Below, one piece after another: positions 26,779-34,836 of a DNA stretch of 64,000 nt; positions within the stretch are counted from its first letter, which is position 1; each line of letters opens with the position of its first letter. Both the position numbers and the translations under genes were made by a program. This DNA is from Caulobacter ginsengisoli (GTDB lineage: Bacteria; Pseudomonadota; Alphaproteobacteria; Caulobacterales; Caulobacteraceae), in the NCBI RefSeq assembly GCF_030814835.1, contig NZ_JAUSVS010000015.1:1-64000 (forward strand), written 5' to 3'. The notes under the pieces were generated by a model. The model ran no database searches and had not been told where the DNA came from. It saw nothing but the letters and a program-made list of their open reading frames with translations.

Positions 26779-26961
26779 AATCCTCACCCGGAGGGGGAGG
26801 GGGACCGCCGCGAAGCGGTGGTGGAGGGGGTCAGCCACTACATCCACCTTTGCAGGTTCCCTCGGCCGATCCGCCGCGTTCTTTCCTGACGCCTGGATGT
26901 AGGCTCAAACCCCCTCCACCACGCCTTCGGCGCGGTCCCCCTCCCCCTCCGGGTGAGGATT
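26779..26961. repeat. Family C inverted repeat, copy 1 (upstream of sdhC)
   Basis: A near-palindrome of 183 bp runs from AATCCTCACCCGG to CCGGGTGAGGATT. Inside are a CGC-GAAG-GCG small hairpin, the block GGTGGAGGGGGTCAGCCACT, and its partner near 26900-26925. A copy lies at 30468-30648 in the same orientation. The 309-bp gap after zapE holds this element and the sdh promoter only. Confidence 0.85.
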
Positions 26962-27020
26962 GGCGCTGGGACTTCGCGAATCGATCACCCTGCCTCGCGC
27001 AATAAGGAAGCCCCCATTCG

Positions 27021-27048
27021 TTGACACCCCGGCCCTCGGGCTTAATAC
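27021..27048 (+). promoter_or_regulatory. sdhCDAB promoter
   Basis: TTGACA at 27021-27026, a 16-bp spacer and TAATAC at 27043-27048 form a near-consensus sigma-70 promoter. Expected transcription start is around 27055, giving a leader of about 23 nt before sdhC at 27078. It lies downstream of the family C repeat. Confidence 0.6.
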
Positions 27049-27077
27049 CGGGGCCCTATGATCGCGAAAGCTCCCTC

Positions 27078-27488
27078 ATGACCCAAGCCTCGCCGGGGGC
27101 GCGCGAGCGCCCCATGTCGCCCCATCTGCAGGTCTGGCGCTGGCATGTGACCATGCTGACCTCGATCCTCCACCGGATGACCGGAGTCGGTCTCTATGTC
27201 GGGGCGCTGATCGGGGCCGGCTGGGCCCTGGCCCTGGCCTCGGGGCCGGACGCCTATCACGGCTATATGAGCCTGCTCGCCTCACCGCTCGGGCGGCTGG
27301 TGCTGTTCGGGCTGACGGTGGCGCTCTTCTACCACCTGGCCAACGGCCTGCGGCACCTGGTCTGGGACAGCGGCAAGGGGCTGGATATCAAGACGGCCAA
27401 CTTCAGCAGCATCCTGATCATCGCCTTCGCGCTCGCCGCCTCGGTCGCGGTCTGGGCCATCGCCTTCAGCATCGGAGCGGTCAAGTGA
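27078..27488 (+). CDS. sdhC: Succinate dehydrogenase cytochrome b556 subunit
   Basis: The 136-residue protein is one of the two membrane anchors of complex II. RPMSPHLQVWRWHVTMLTSILHRMTG is the family signature; the RxxSPHL block is followed by three membrane helices. A His in the second helix block (YHLANGLRHL) should ligate heme b. The start is ATG 27078; an upstream frame to 27021 covers the promoter and is not coding. It overlaps sdhD by 4 bp, indicating translational coupling. Confidence 0.96.
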   Translation: MTQASPGARERPMSPHLQVWRWHVTMLTSILHRMTGVGLYVGALIGAGWALALASGPDAYHGYMSLLASPLGRLVLFGLTVALFYHLANGLRHLVWDSGKGLDIKTANFSSILIIAFALAASVAVWAIAFSIGAVK

Positions 27489-27886
27489 GCGGCTACCGCA
27501 CCCCCCTCAAACGCGCCCGCGGCCTGGGCGCGGCCCATCACGGGGCCGGCCACTGGATCGGCGAGCGGGTCAGCTCGATCGCCCTGGTCCCCTTGAGCCT
27601 CTGGGCGGTGTTCGCCGCCCTGAAGCTGGCCCTCTACGACTACGACTCGGCCCTGACCTGGGTCCATGAGCCGCTGAACGCGGTGCTGCTGGTGCTACTG
27701 TTCGCGGTCAGCTTCATCCATATGCACAGCGGCCTGCGGGTGGTGGTCGAGGACTATATCCACAAGCCGTTCAGCAAGGCGGCGCTGCTGATCCTCAACC
27801 TGTTCGTCTGCGGTCTGGGCGGCGGCCTGGCCATCTTCGCGATCCTGCGGGTCGCGCTCAGCGGAGCCCCCTATGTCAGCCTATAA
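27485..27886 (+). CDS. sdhD: Succinate dehydrogenase membrane anchor subunit
   Basis: The 133-residue protein has three membrane helices and the SIHMHSGLRVVVEDYIH-type motif (here FIHMHSGLRVVVEDYIH) that ligates heme b and contacts ubiquinone. It begins with GTG at 27485 inside the end of sdhC and overlaps sdhA by 14 bp. Together with SdhC it anchors the catalytic SdhAB pair to the inner membrane and forms the quinone site. Confidence 0.95.
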   Translation: MSGYRTPLKRARGLGAAHHGAGHWIGERVSSIALVPLSLWAVFAALKLALYDYDSALTWVHEPLNAVLLVLLFAVSFIHMHSGLRVVVEDYIHKPFSKAALLILNLFVCGLGGGLAIFAILRVALSGAPYVSL

Positions 27887-29660
27887 GTTCATCGATCACC
27901 GCTTCGACGTGGTGGTGGTCGGGGCCGGCGGCTCGGGCCTGCGCGCGGCGCTGGGCTGCGCCGAGGCCGGCCTGAAGACCGCCTGCGTCACCAAGGTCTT
28001 CCCGACCCGCAGCCACACCGTGGCCGCCCAGGGCGGCATCTCGGCCTCGCTCGGCAACATGGGCGAGGATGACTGGCGCTGGCACATGTACGACACCGTC
28101 AAGGGGTCGGACTGGCTGGGCGACCAGGACGCCATCGAATACCTGACCCGCAACGCCCCGGCCGCCGTCTATGAGCTGGAGCACTGGGGCGTGCCCTTCT
28201 CGCGCACCGAGGACGGCAAGATCTACCAGCGGGCCTTCGGCGGCATGACCCGCAACTATGGCGAGGCCCCGATCCAGCGCACCTGCGCGGCGGCCGACCG
28301 CACCGGCCACGCCATGCTGCACACCATGTACGGCCAGTCGCTCTCCAAGTCGGTGGAGTTCTTCATCGAGTATTTCGCCCTCGACCTGATCATGGACGAG
28401 GGCGTCTGCCGGGGCGTCACCGCCTGGAAGCTGGACGACGGCACCCTGCACCGCTTCCAGGCCCAGCAGGTCATCCTGGCCACCGGCGGCTATGGCCGCG
28501 CCTACCAGAACGCCACCTCGGCCCACACCTGCACGGGCGACGGCAACGCCATGGCCCTGCGCGCCGGCCTGCCGCTGCAGGACATGGAGTTCGTGCAGTT
28601 CCACCCGACCGGCATCTACGGCGCCGGCTGCCTGATCACCGAAGGCGCCCGCGGCGAGGGCGGCTACCTGACCAACAGTGAGGGCGAGCGCTTCATGGAG
28701 CGCTACGCCCCCAGCGTGAAGGACCTGGCCCCGCGCGACATGGTCAGCCGGGCCATGACCATCGAGATCCGGGAGGGCCGCGGCGTCGGCCCCGGCAAGG
28801 ACCACATCTTCCTGCACCTGGACCACCTGGATCCCAAGGTGCTGCACCAGCGCCTGCCGGGCATTTCCGAGACGGCCAAGATCTTCGCCGGGGTGGACGT
28901 CACCAAGGCCCCGATCCCCGTCCTGCCGACCGTGCACTACAATATGGGCGGCATCCCGACGAACGTGAACGGCGAGGTGCTGACCCTCACCGCCGGCAAC
29001 CCCGACACCGTCGTGCCGGGCCTGATGGCCGTGGGCGAGGCGGCCTGCGTCTCGGTGCATGGCGCCAACCGGCTGGGCTCCAACAGCCTGATCGACCTGG
29101 TGGTGTTCGGCCGGGCGGTCGGCCTGCATTGCGGCGCGACCCTCAAGGCCGGGGCGACCCAGCCGGAGCTGAAGGACGCCTGGACCGACGGCCACCTGGC
29201 CCGTTTCGACGCTTTGAGAAACGCCAAGGGCGGGCGCTCGACCGCCTCCCTCCGTCTGGAGATGCAGAAGGCCATGCAGGAGGACGCCGCCGTCTTCCGC
29301 ACCGGCGAGACCCTGCAGTCGGGCGTGCAAAGGCTGGCCGCCGTCCAGGCCGCCCGCAAGGACATCGCCGTGTTCGACCGGGGTCTCATCTGGAACAGCG
29401 ACCTGATGGAGACCCTGGAGTTCGACAACCTGGTCGGCCAGGCCATCGTCACCGTCAACGGCGCGGCCAACCGCACCGAAAGCCGGGGGGCCCACGCCCG
29501 CGAGGACTTCCCCGACCGCGACGACGCCAACTGGATGAAGCACACCCTGGCCTGGTTCGACGACGCCACCGGGGCGGTGAAGATCGATTACCGCCCGGTC
29601 CACAGCTACACGCTCACCAACGACATCGACTACATCCCGCCCAAGGCGCGGGTGTACTAG
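27873..29660 (+). CDS. sdhA: Succinate dehydrogenase flavoprotein subunit
   Basis: The 595-residue catalytic subunit oxidises succinate to fumarate. VVGAGGSGLRAALG binds the FAD adenine moiety, and His in RSHTVAAQGG is the covalent FAD attachment site. HPTGIYGAGCLITEGARGEGG and PTVHYNMGGIPT carry active-site residues. The C-terminal PRVY end is typical (PKARVY). It sits 13 nt before sdhB. Length and motifs are complete. Confidence 0.98.
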   Translation: MSAYKFIDHRFDVVVVGAGGSGLRAALGCAEAGLKTACVTKVFPTRSHTVAAQGGISASLGNMGEDDWRWHMYDTVKGSDWLGDQDAIEYLTRNAPAAVYELEHWGVPFSRTEDGKIYQRAFGGMTRNYGEAPIQRTCAAADRTGHAMLHTMYGQSLSKSVEFFIEYFALDLIMDEGVCRGVTAWKLDDGTLHRFQAQQVILATGGYGRAYQNATSAHTCTGDGNAMALRAGLPLQDMEFVQFHPTGIYGAGCLITEGARGEGGYLTNSEGERFMERYAPSVKDLAPRDMVSRAMTIEIREGRGVGPGKDHIFLHLDHLDPKVLHQRLPGISETAKIFAGVDVTKAPIPVLPTVHYNMGGIPTNVNGEVLTLTAGNPDTVVPGLMAVGEAACVSVHGANRLGSNSLIDLVVFGRAVGLHCGATLKAGATQPELKDAWTDGHLARFDALRNAKGGRSTASLRLEMQKAMQEDAAVFRTGETLQSGVQRLAAVQAARKDIAVFDRGLIWNSDLMETLEFDNLVGQAIVTVNGAANRTESRGAHAREDFPDRDDANWMKHTLAWFDDATGAVKIDYRPVHSYTLTNDIDYIPPKARVY

Positions 29661-29672
29661 GACGGCGCCCAG

Positions 29673-30455
29673 ATGGTTCAGCTCACGCTTCCGAAGAACT
29701 CCAAGGTCGGCAAGGGCCGGCACTGGTCCGCGCCGGCCGGGGCCAAGAAGGTCAAGACCTTCCGCATCTACCGCTACGATCCCGAGGGGACCGAGAACCC
29801 GCGCTGGGACAGCTATGACGTGGACGTCGACGCCTGCGGCCCGATGCTGCTGGACGTGCTGATCCACATCAAGAACACCATGGACCCGACGCTGTCGTTC
29901 CGGCGCTCGTGCCGGGAAGGGGTCTGCGGCTCCTGCGCCATGAACATCGGCGGGCGCAACACCCTGGCCTGCACCCATGGCTGGGAAGAGGTCCCCGGCG
30001 GCGACATCCAGATCAGCCCGCTGCCCTCGATGCCGGTGGTCAAGGACCTGATCCCGGACCTGACCATGTTCTACGCTCAGTACGCCTCGATCGAGCCCTG
30101 GCTGCACACCGAGACCCCCGAGCCGCGCACCGAATGGCGCCAGACCATCGCCGACCGCGAGAAGCTGGACGGCCTCTACGAGTGCATCCTCTGCGCCTGC
30201 TGCACGACGTCCTGCCCCAGCTACTGGTGGAACGGCGAGAAGTATCTGGGCCCGGCCACTCTGCTGCACGCCTATCGCTGGATCATCGACAGCCGCGACG
30301 AGGCGACCGGCGAGCGGCTGGACGCCCTGGAAGACCCCTTCAAGCTCTACCGCTGCCACACCATCATGAACTGTGCGCAGGTGTGCCCCAAGGGGCTGAA
30401 CCCGGCGCTGGCGATTGCGGAGATCAAGAAGCTGATGGCGGAGCGGGTGCTGTAG
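29673..30455 (+). CDS. sdhB: Succinate dehydrogenase iron-sulfur subunit
   Basis: The 260-residue subunit passes electrons from FAD to ubiquinone. Three cluster motifs are visible: CREGVCGSCAMNIGGRNTLAC for [2Fe-2S], CILCACCTTSCP for the [4Fe-4S] site, and CHTIMNCAQVCPKGL for the [3Fe-4S] and [4Fe-4S] sites. It closes the sdhCDAB operon, and the family C copy 2 repeat begins 13 bp after the stop. Confidence 0.98.
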   Translation: MVQLTLPKNSKVGKGRHWSAPAGAKKVKTFRIYRYDPEGTENPRWDSYDVDVDACGPMLLDVLIHIKNTMDPTLSFRRSCREGVCGSCAMNIGGRNTLACTHGWEEVPGGDIQISPLPSMPVVKDLIPDLTMFYAQYASIEPWLHTETPEPRTEWRQTIADREKLDGLYECILCACCTTSCPSYWWNGEKYLGPATLLHAYRWIIDSRDEATGERLDALEDPFKLYRCHTIMNCAQVCPKGLNPALAIAEIKKLMAERVL

Positions 30456-30467
30456 CGGCTCTCTGAA

Positions 30468-30648
30468 AATCCTCCCCCGGAGGGGGAGGGGGACCGCGCC
30501 GAAGGCGTGGTGGAGGGGGTCAGCCACTACATCCACACCCGGAGGTTCCCTCAGCCGATCCGCCGCGTTCTATCCTGACGCCTGCATGTAGGCTCAAACC
30601 CCCTCCACCATGCTCCGCATGGTCCCCCTCCCCCTCCGGGGGAGGATT
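30468..30648. repeat. Family C inverted repeat, copy 2 (downstream of sdhB)
   Basis: The 181-bp near-palindrome runs AATCCTCCCCCGG to CCGGGGGAGGATT and matches the copy at 26779-26961 in the same orientation, including the central GGTTCCCTC and GCCGATCCGCCGCGTTCT blocks. The 332-bp gap between sdhB and creD holds this repeat and no gene that I can see. Confidence 0.85.
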
Positions 30649-30787
30649 CTCGCCGAGGCTTCGCCCCTACATGGGCGGAGTGGGTTGTGCGGTTTCGTCC
30701 GCACCCGTCCCGGCCTTTGTCGAACTTGCCCGCATCGCTGCACACGGGGCCGTGATCTGCTGACCTGACCAACCCAGGGGCAAGACC

Positions 30788-32185
30788 ATGAGCGAGCCGA
30801 GCACCATCACCATTCCCATTCCCGGCCGCGGCCGAGGGGCCACCGGCTGGGGGGCCAAGGCGTTGCTGGTGGCGGCCCTGGCCGGGCTGATGGTCATTCC
30901 GGCCCTGTTCGTCTTCGCCCTGGTCTCCGAGCGCACCCAGCGGTCCAACCAGGTGGTGGCCGAGGTCTCGGCCCTGCAGGGTGGATCGCAGCAGGTGCTG
31001 GGGCCGCTCTTGGTGGCGCCCTACGCCCTGGCCCCCGACAAGGAGGGCAAGCAGGCGACCGGCTGGTATGTGGTCTCGGCAGAAACAGGCGCGGCCAACG
31101 CGACGATCCATACCAGCGTCAAGCGGCGGGGCATCTTCGAGGTGCCGGTCTATCGGGCCGATACGACCCTGGACGCGGCCTTCGCGCCGGTCCCGCAGAG
31201 CCTGGCCCTGCCGGCCGGGGCGGTGGTCGACTGGAGCCGGGCCCAGATCGTGGTCGGCTTCTCCGACCTGCGCGGGGCCAAGGCCGACGTCACCGCCACG
31301 GTGACCACCCCGACGGGGCAGGCGAAGCTGGCCTTCGCCCCGGCCTCGGGCCTCTATCTGAGCGACCAGCCGACCGGCTTTGGCCTGGTCGCGGCCCCGG
31401 CCGGCCCCTTGATCACCGGCGGGCGGGTGCAGGCCCAGCTCAGCTTCACCGGCGCCCAGCGGCTCAGCATCGTGCCCTTCGCCAAGTCGACCCGGGTCGA
31501 TGTGACCGGCGACTGGAGCGCCCCCAGCTTCGACGGCGGCTTCATCGCCGACAACCACCGCATCGACGCCAGCGGCTTCCACGCCCTCTGGACCCTGCCC
31601 TTCATCGCCCGGGGCCTGCCGGCCGCCGGCGACGTCGGCAGCCTCTCCTTGAGCGCCCTCTCCAGCAAGGACGTCGGGGTGACCCTGGCCCGCATCGCCA
31701 ACCCCTATCAGAGCGTCACCCGCTCGCTGAAATACGCCATCCTGTTCGTCGGCCTGGTCTTTCTGACCTTCTTCTGCTTTGAGGCGCTGTCGGGCCGGCG
31801 GCTGCACCCGGCCCAGTATCTGATGGTCGGCCTGGCCCAGATGATCTTCTACCTGCTGCTGCTCAGCCTCTCGGAATATGTCGGGTTCGATGTCGGCTTC
31901 GCCCTGGCGGCGACGGCGACGGTGGGGCTGATCGGCCTCTATGCCGGGGCGGCGTTCCAGGGCCGGCGGTATGCCGTCCAGGCCCTGGTGGTGTTCAGCC
32001 TGCTCTATGGCCTGATCTACCTGCTGATGCGGCTCGAGGACTTTGCCCTGCTCGCCGGATCGCTGGCCGGCTTCATCGGCCTGGCGGCGGTGATGTGGCT
32101 GACCCGGAAACTGGACTGGTACGGCGCCCGCCCCGGCGCCGGCCCGGTGACCGTCGAACCCTCGTCCCCAGCCGGAGCGGTTTGA
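30788..32185 (+). CDS. creD: CreD-family inner-membrane protein
   Basis: The 465-residue protein has an N-terminal membrane helix (about 22-42) and a large periplasmic domain (about 45-310). It ends in about five closely spaced helices, with the family block FLTFFCFEALSGRRLHPAQYLMVGLAQMIFYLLLLSLSEYVGF. In enterobacteria CreD is controlled by CreBC and protects the envelope, for example against colicin E2. No creBC genes are nearby, so control differs here. It is followed after 49 bp by a small membrane-protein gene in the same direction. Confidence 0.92.
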   Translation: MSEPSTITIPIPGRGRGATGWGAKALLVAALAGLMVIPALFVFALVSERTQRSNQVVAEVSALQGGSQQVLGPLLVAPYALAPDKEGKQATGWYVVSAETGAANATIHTSVKRRGIFEVPVYRADTTLDAAFAPVPQSLALPAGAVVDWSRAQIVVGFSDLRGAKADVTATVTTPTGQAKLAFAPASGLYLSDQPTGFGLVAAPAGPLITGGRVQAQLSFTGAQRLSIVPFAKSTRVDVTGDWSAPSFDGGFIADNHRIDASGFHALWTLPFIARGLPAAGDVGSLSLSALSSKDVGVTLARIANPYQSVTRSLKYAILFVGLVFLTFFCFEALSGRRLHPAQYLMVGLAQMIFYLLLLSLSEYVGFDVGFALAATATVGLIGLYAGAAFQGRRYAVQALVVFSLLYGLIYLLMRLEDFALLAGSLAGFIGLAAVMWLTRKLDWYGARPGAGPVTVEPSSPAGAV

Positions 32186-32234
32186 CGGGTGATCCCCTCC
32201 GGTTCAGTGTCCAAGGGGGGCGCCGGAGGGGATC

Positions 32235-32810
32235 ATGCCTGACAGGCAGAAGCAGCGCCGCCCGCCCCTCTGGAGCTGGGCGGCCTTGCTGTGGGGCCTG
32301 GCCGAGGGGTTCCTGTTCTTCGTCGTGCCCGATGTGATCATCAGCGGCGTGGCCCTGAGCAAAGGCCTGCGGGCCGGGCTGATCGCCTGCCTGCTGGCGG
32401 CGGCCGGAGCCGGCCTGGGCGGCGGGGCGATGTATGTCTGGAGCCAGCGTGACCCGGCGGCGGCGCTCTCCGCAGTCGCGGCGATTCCCTCGGTCTCGGA
32501 CGCGATGATCGCCCAGGCTCGAACCGACATCGCCCGCGACGGCTGGCTGGTCGCGGCGCTCAAGGGGCCGATGAGCAGCACGCCCTACAAGGTCTATGCG
32601 ATGCTGGCCCCCAGCTCGGGGGCCTCGCTGCCGGCCTGGATGGCGGCGGCGTTTCCGGTGCGGCTGCCGCGGTTCATCGTCGTGGCGCTGGCCTTCGCCC
32701 TGGCGCGGCGGCTGGCGCAGGGACGAATATCGAGGCGGGGGCTGACAATCCTCTTCAGCGCCGGCTGGGTGCTGTTCTATGGGTGGTTCTGGGCAGTACA
32801 CCCCAGCTAG
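32235..32810 (+). CDS. YqaA/VTT-like small membrane protein
   Basis: The 191-residue protein has about four membrane helices. The order (WGLAEGFLFFVVPDVIISGVAL, a Gly-rich helix, the amphipathic GPMSSTPYKVYAML, and RLPRFIVVALAFALARR) resembles small members of the DedA/VTT superfamily such as YqaA, which move lipid carriers across membranes. The match is weak, so the family call is tentative. It follows creD and precedes the ferredoxin reductase by 66 bp. Confidence 0.6.
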   Translation: MPDRQKQRRPPLWSWAALLWGLAEGFLFFVVPDVIISGVALSKGLRAGLIACLLAAAGAGLGGGAMYVWSQRDPAAALSAVAAIPSVSDAMIAQARTDIARDGWLVAALKGPMSSTPYKVYAMLAPSSGASLPAWMAAAFPVRLPRFIVVALAFALARRLAQGRISRRGLTILFSAGWVLFYGWFWAVHPS

Positions 32811-32876
32811 AAGGGGGGCCAACTGACTTGTCAAAAAGTGACGCCCGCGTCATGAACGCGGACTAGGAGGAAAGCC

Positions 32877-34103
32877 GTGAGTTCAGGACCCCGCGTGGTG
32901 ATCATCGGCGCCGGCCATGCCGGCGGCTCGGCGGCCGGCTTCCTGCGCCAGTACGGCTTCGAGGGCCCCATCGTGCTGGTCGGCGAGGAGCCGATCGTTC
33001 CCTATCAGCGCCCGCCGCTGTCCAAGGCCTGGCTGAAGGGCGAGGCCGACGCCGATAGCCTGAGCCTCAAGCCGGCGGAATGGTACGCCGAGAACGGCGT
33101 CGACCTGAGACTGAACACCGTGGCTGCCAGCCTCAATCGCGGCGCCAGGACGGTGACGCTGAACACCGGCGAGACCCTGCAGTACGATGTCCTGGTCCTG
33201 GCCACCGGCGCCCGGGCCCGCAAGCTGCCCATTCCCGGCGCCGACCTGAAGGGGGTGCTGGAACTGCGCACCGCCGCCGACGCGGAGGACCTCAAGGCGG
33301 CGCTGGGGCCGGACAGGCGGCTGGCGGTGATCGGCGGCGGCTATGTCGGGTTGGAGGCGGCGGCCTCGGCCCGGGCCCTGGGCTCGCACGTCATGGTCAT
33401 CGAGCGCGAGCCCCGGGTGCTGGCCCGGGTGGCCTGCGAGGTGCTGTCGAACTTCTTCCAGGACTATCACCGCGCCAAGGGCGTCAAGTTCGAGCTGGGG
33501 GCGGGTGTCCAGGGCTTCGAGGGCGAAGACGGCCAGATCCGCCGGGTGGTGCTCTCCGACGGCCGCAAGGTCGACTGTGACGCCGCCCTGGTCGGGGTCG
33601 GGGCCATGCCCAATGTCGAGCTGGCCAAGGAAGCGGGCCTCGCCTGCGCCGACGGGGTCATCGTCGACCTGCAGGCCCGCACCAGCGATCCGGCGGTGTT
33701 CGCTATCGGCGACGTCACCCACCGGCCCCTGCCGCTCTATGACCGCAACTTCCGCCTCGAAAGCGTGCCCAATGCGCTGGAACAGGCCAAGCAGGTCGCC
33801 TGCGACATCGTCGGCCGCCCGGCCCCGGCGCCCGAGGTCCCGTGGTTCTGGTCGGACCAGTATGACCTGAAGATGCAGATCGCCGGCATTCCCTTCGACG
33901 CCGATTCCATCCTGGTGCGCGGCGATCCGGCGAGCGCCAAGTTCGCGGTCTTCCATTTGAAGGGCGATTTGATCCAGGCCGTGGAAGCGGTGAACGCGCC
34001 GCCCGAATATATGGCCGGAAGACAGCTGATCGGGAACCGCAAGCCCATCTCGCGAGAGAAGCTTGCGAACCCGGCTATTTCCATGAAAGAGGTCGCGGCT
34101 TAA
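32877..34103 (+). CDS. FAD-dependent ferredoxin reductase
   Basis: The 408-residue flavoprotein resembles putidaredoxin/rhodocoxin reductase. It has FAD motif VVIIGAGHAGGSAAG, the PYQRPPLSKAWLKG block, an NAD-binding GGGYVGLEAAASARALG, and the late FAD motif FAIGDVTHRPLP. A strong AGGAGG precedes the GTG start. It passes electrons from NADH to a [2Fe-2S] ferredoxin, and such a ferredoxin is encoded 35 bp downstream. No cytochrome P450 or oxygenase gene is in the window, so the terminal acceptor is elsewhere. Confidence 0.93.
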   Translation: MSSGPRVVIIGAGHAGGSAAGFLRQYGFEGPIVLVGEEPIVPYQRPPLSKAWLKGEADADSLSLKPAEWYAENGVDLRLNTVAASLNRGARTVTLNTGETLQYDVLVLATGARARKLPIPGADLKGVLELRTAADAEDLKAALGPDRRLAVIGGGYVGLEAAASARALGSHVMVIEREPRVLARVACEVLSNFFQDYHRAKGVKFELGAGVQGFEGEDGQIRRVVLSDGRKVDCDAALVGVGAMPNVELAKEAGLACADGVIVDLQARTSDPAVFAIGDVTHRPLPLYDRNFRLESVPNALEQAKQVACDIVGRPAPAPEVPWFWSDQYDLKMQIAGIPFDADSILVRGDPASAKFAVFHLKGDLIQAVEAVNAPPEYMAGRQLIGNRKPISREKLANPAISMKEVAA

Positions 34104-34138
34104 AGGCCGCTAGAGCACCAGAGAGGCGTTGGGGACGA

Positions 34139-34459
34139 ATGGCGAAGATCACCTATGTCGAGCACGACGGGACCGAGCATGTGGTCGACGTCAAGCCGGG
34201 CATGAGCGTCATGGAAGGCGCCATCAAGAACAACATCCCCGGCATCGACGCCGACTGCGGCGGCGCCTGCGCCTGCGCCACCTGCCACGTCTATGTGAAG
34301 CAGGAATGGCTGGACAAGACCGGCAGCCCCTCGGCCATGGAAGAGTCGATGCTGGACTTCGCCGAGAACGTCGAGCCCAACAGCCGGCTGTCGTGCCAGA
34401 TCAAGGTGAGCGATGAGCTGGACGGCTTGGTGGTGACCATGCCGGAAAGCCAGCACTAA
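34139..34459 (+). CDS. [2Fe-2S] ferredoxin, adrenodoxin/putidaredoxin type
   Basis: The 106-residue protein shows the vertebrate-type ferredoxin pattern C-x5-C-x2-C-x(about 37)-C in DCGGACACATCHVYV and later RLSCQIKV. The acidic patch around EESMLDFAENVEP fits recognition by reductase and acceptor. It lies directly after the matching FAD reductase, so the two form an electron-transfer pair. Candidates for the acceptor in this group include P450s and Fe-S biogenesis enzymes; the sequence does not decide. Confidence 0.94.
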   Translation: MAKITYVEHDGTEHVVDVKPGMSVMEGAIKNNIPGIDADCGGACACATCHVYVKQEWLDKTGSPSAMEESMLDFAENVEPNSRLSCQIKVSDELDGLVVTMPESQH

Positions 34460-34541
34460 GCGGCCCAATCGACATTCAGGTCTGTCGGGTGCGTCGTCGA
34501 GCGTTTGCGGCTTCACCCGAACCTCTGCGTCTCGTCGAGGC

Positions 34542-34776
34542 GTGGGTATTTGGGGTCGCTTCGCGACAGGAAGATAAGGGTAGGGAAGAAGAGGAAGCGG
34601 CCGGGACCCAACGGTTGAGGCGCGCGGCGGGCCGTCCTCTGGCGGGGTCTTGTTGAGGCGCGATGCGCCTCGATAGGTATCAGCGGATCAGCGACGACTG
34701 GTCTGAGGACAGCGCCGTCGCTTGCACTTCTTCCCTACCCTTATCTTCCTGTCGCGAAGCGACCCTAAAAACCCAC
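34542..34776. repeat. Family A long inverted repeat, copy 2
   Basis: The left arm (34542-34600) and right arm (34719-34776) pair over almost 58 bases with a handful of mismatches; both contain TCGCTTCGCGACAGGAAG and then ATAAGGG. An inner hairpin GAGGCGC-gat-GCGCCTC lies at 34655-34671. After the right arm comes CATGCCGCCCG, shared with the copy at 48020-48220. It fills the 377-bp gap between the convergent ferredoxin and divL genes, in which I see no gene. Confidence 0.85.
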
Positions 34777-34836
34777 ATCCATGCCGCCCGCGGCGTTGGC
34801 GGCCCAGTCCCTGCGAATGTCGATCGGCCCTAGGGG

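Noticed and set aside
27876..30536. Open frame of 886 codons antisense to sdhA and sdhB
   Set aside because: It covers two certain genes on the other strand and has no motif or domain pattern.
26779..30648. Composite transposon around sdhCDAB
   Set aside because: The flanking repeats are short, non-coding palindromes with no transposase or terminal inverted repeats of insertion-sequence type, and sdhCDAB has native composition.
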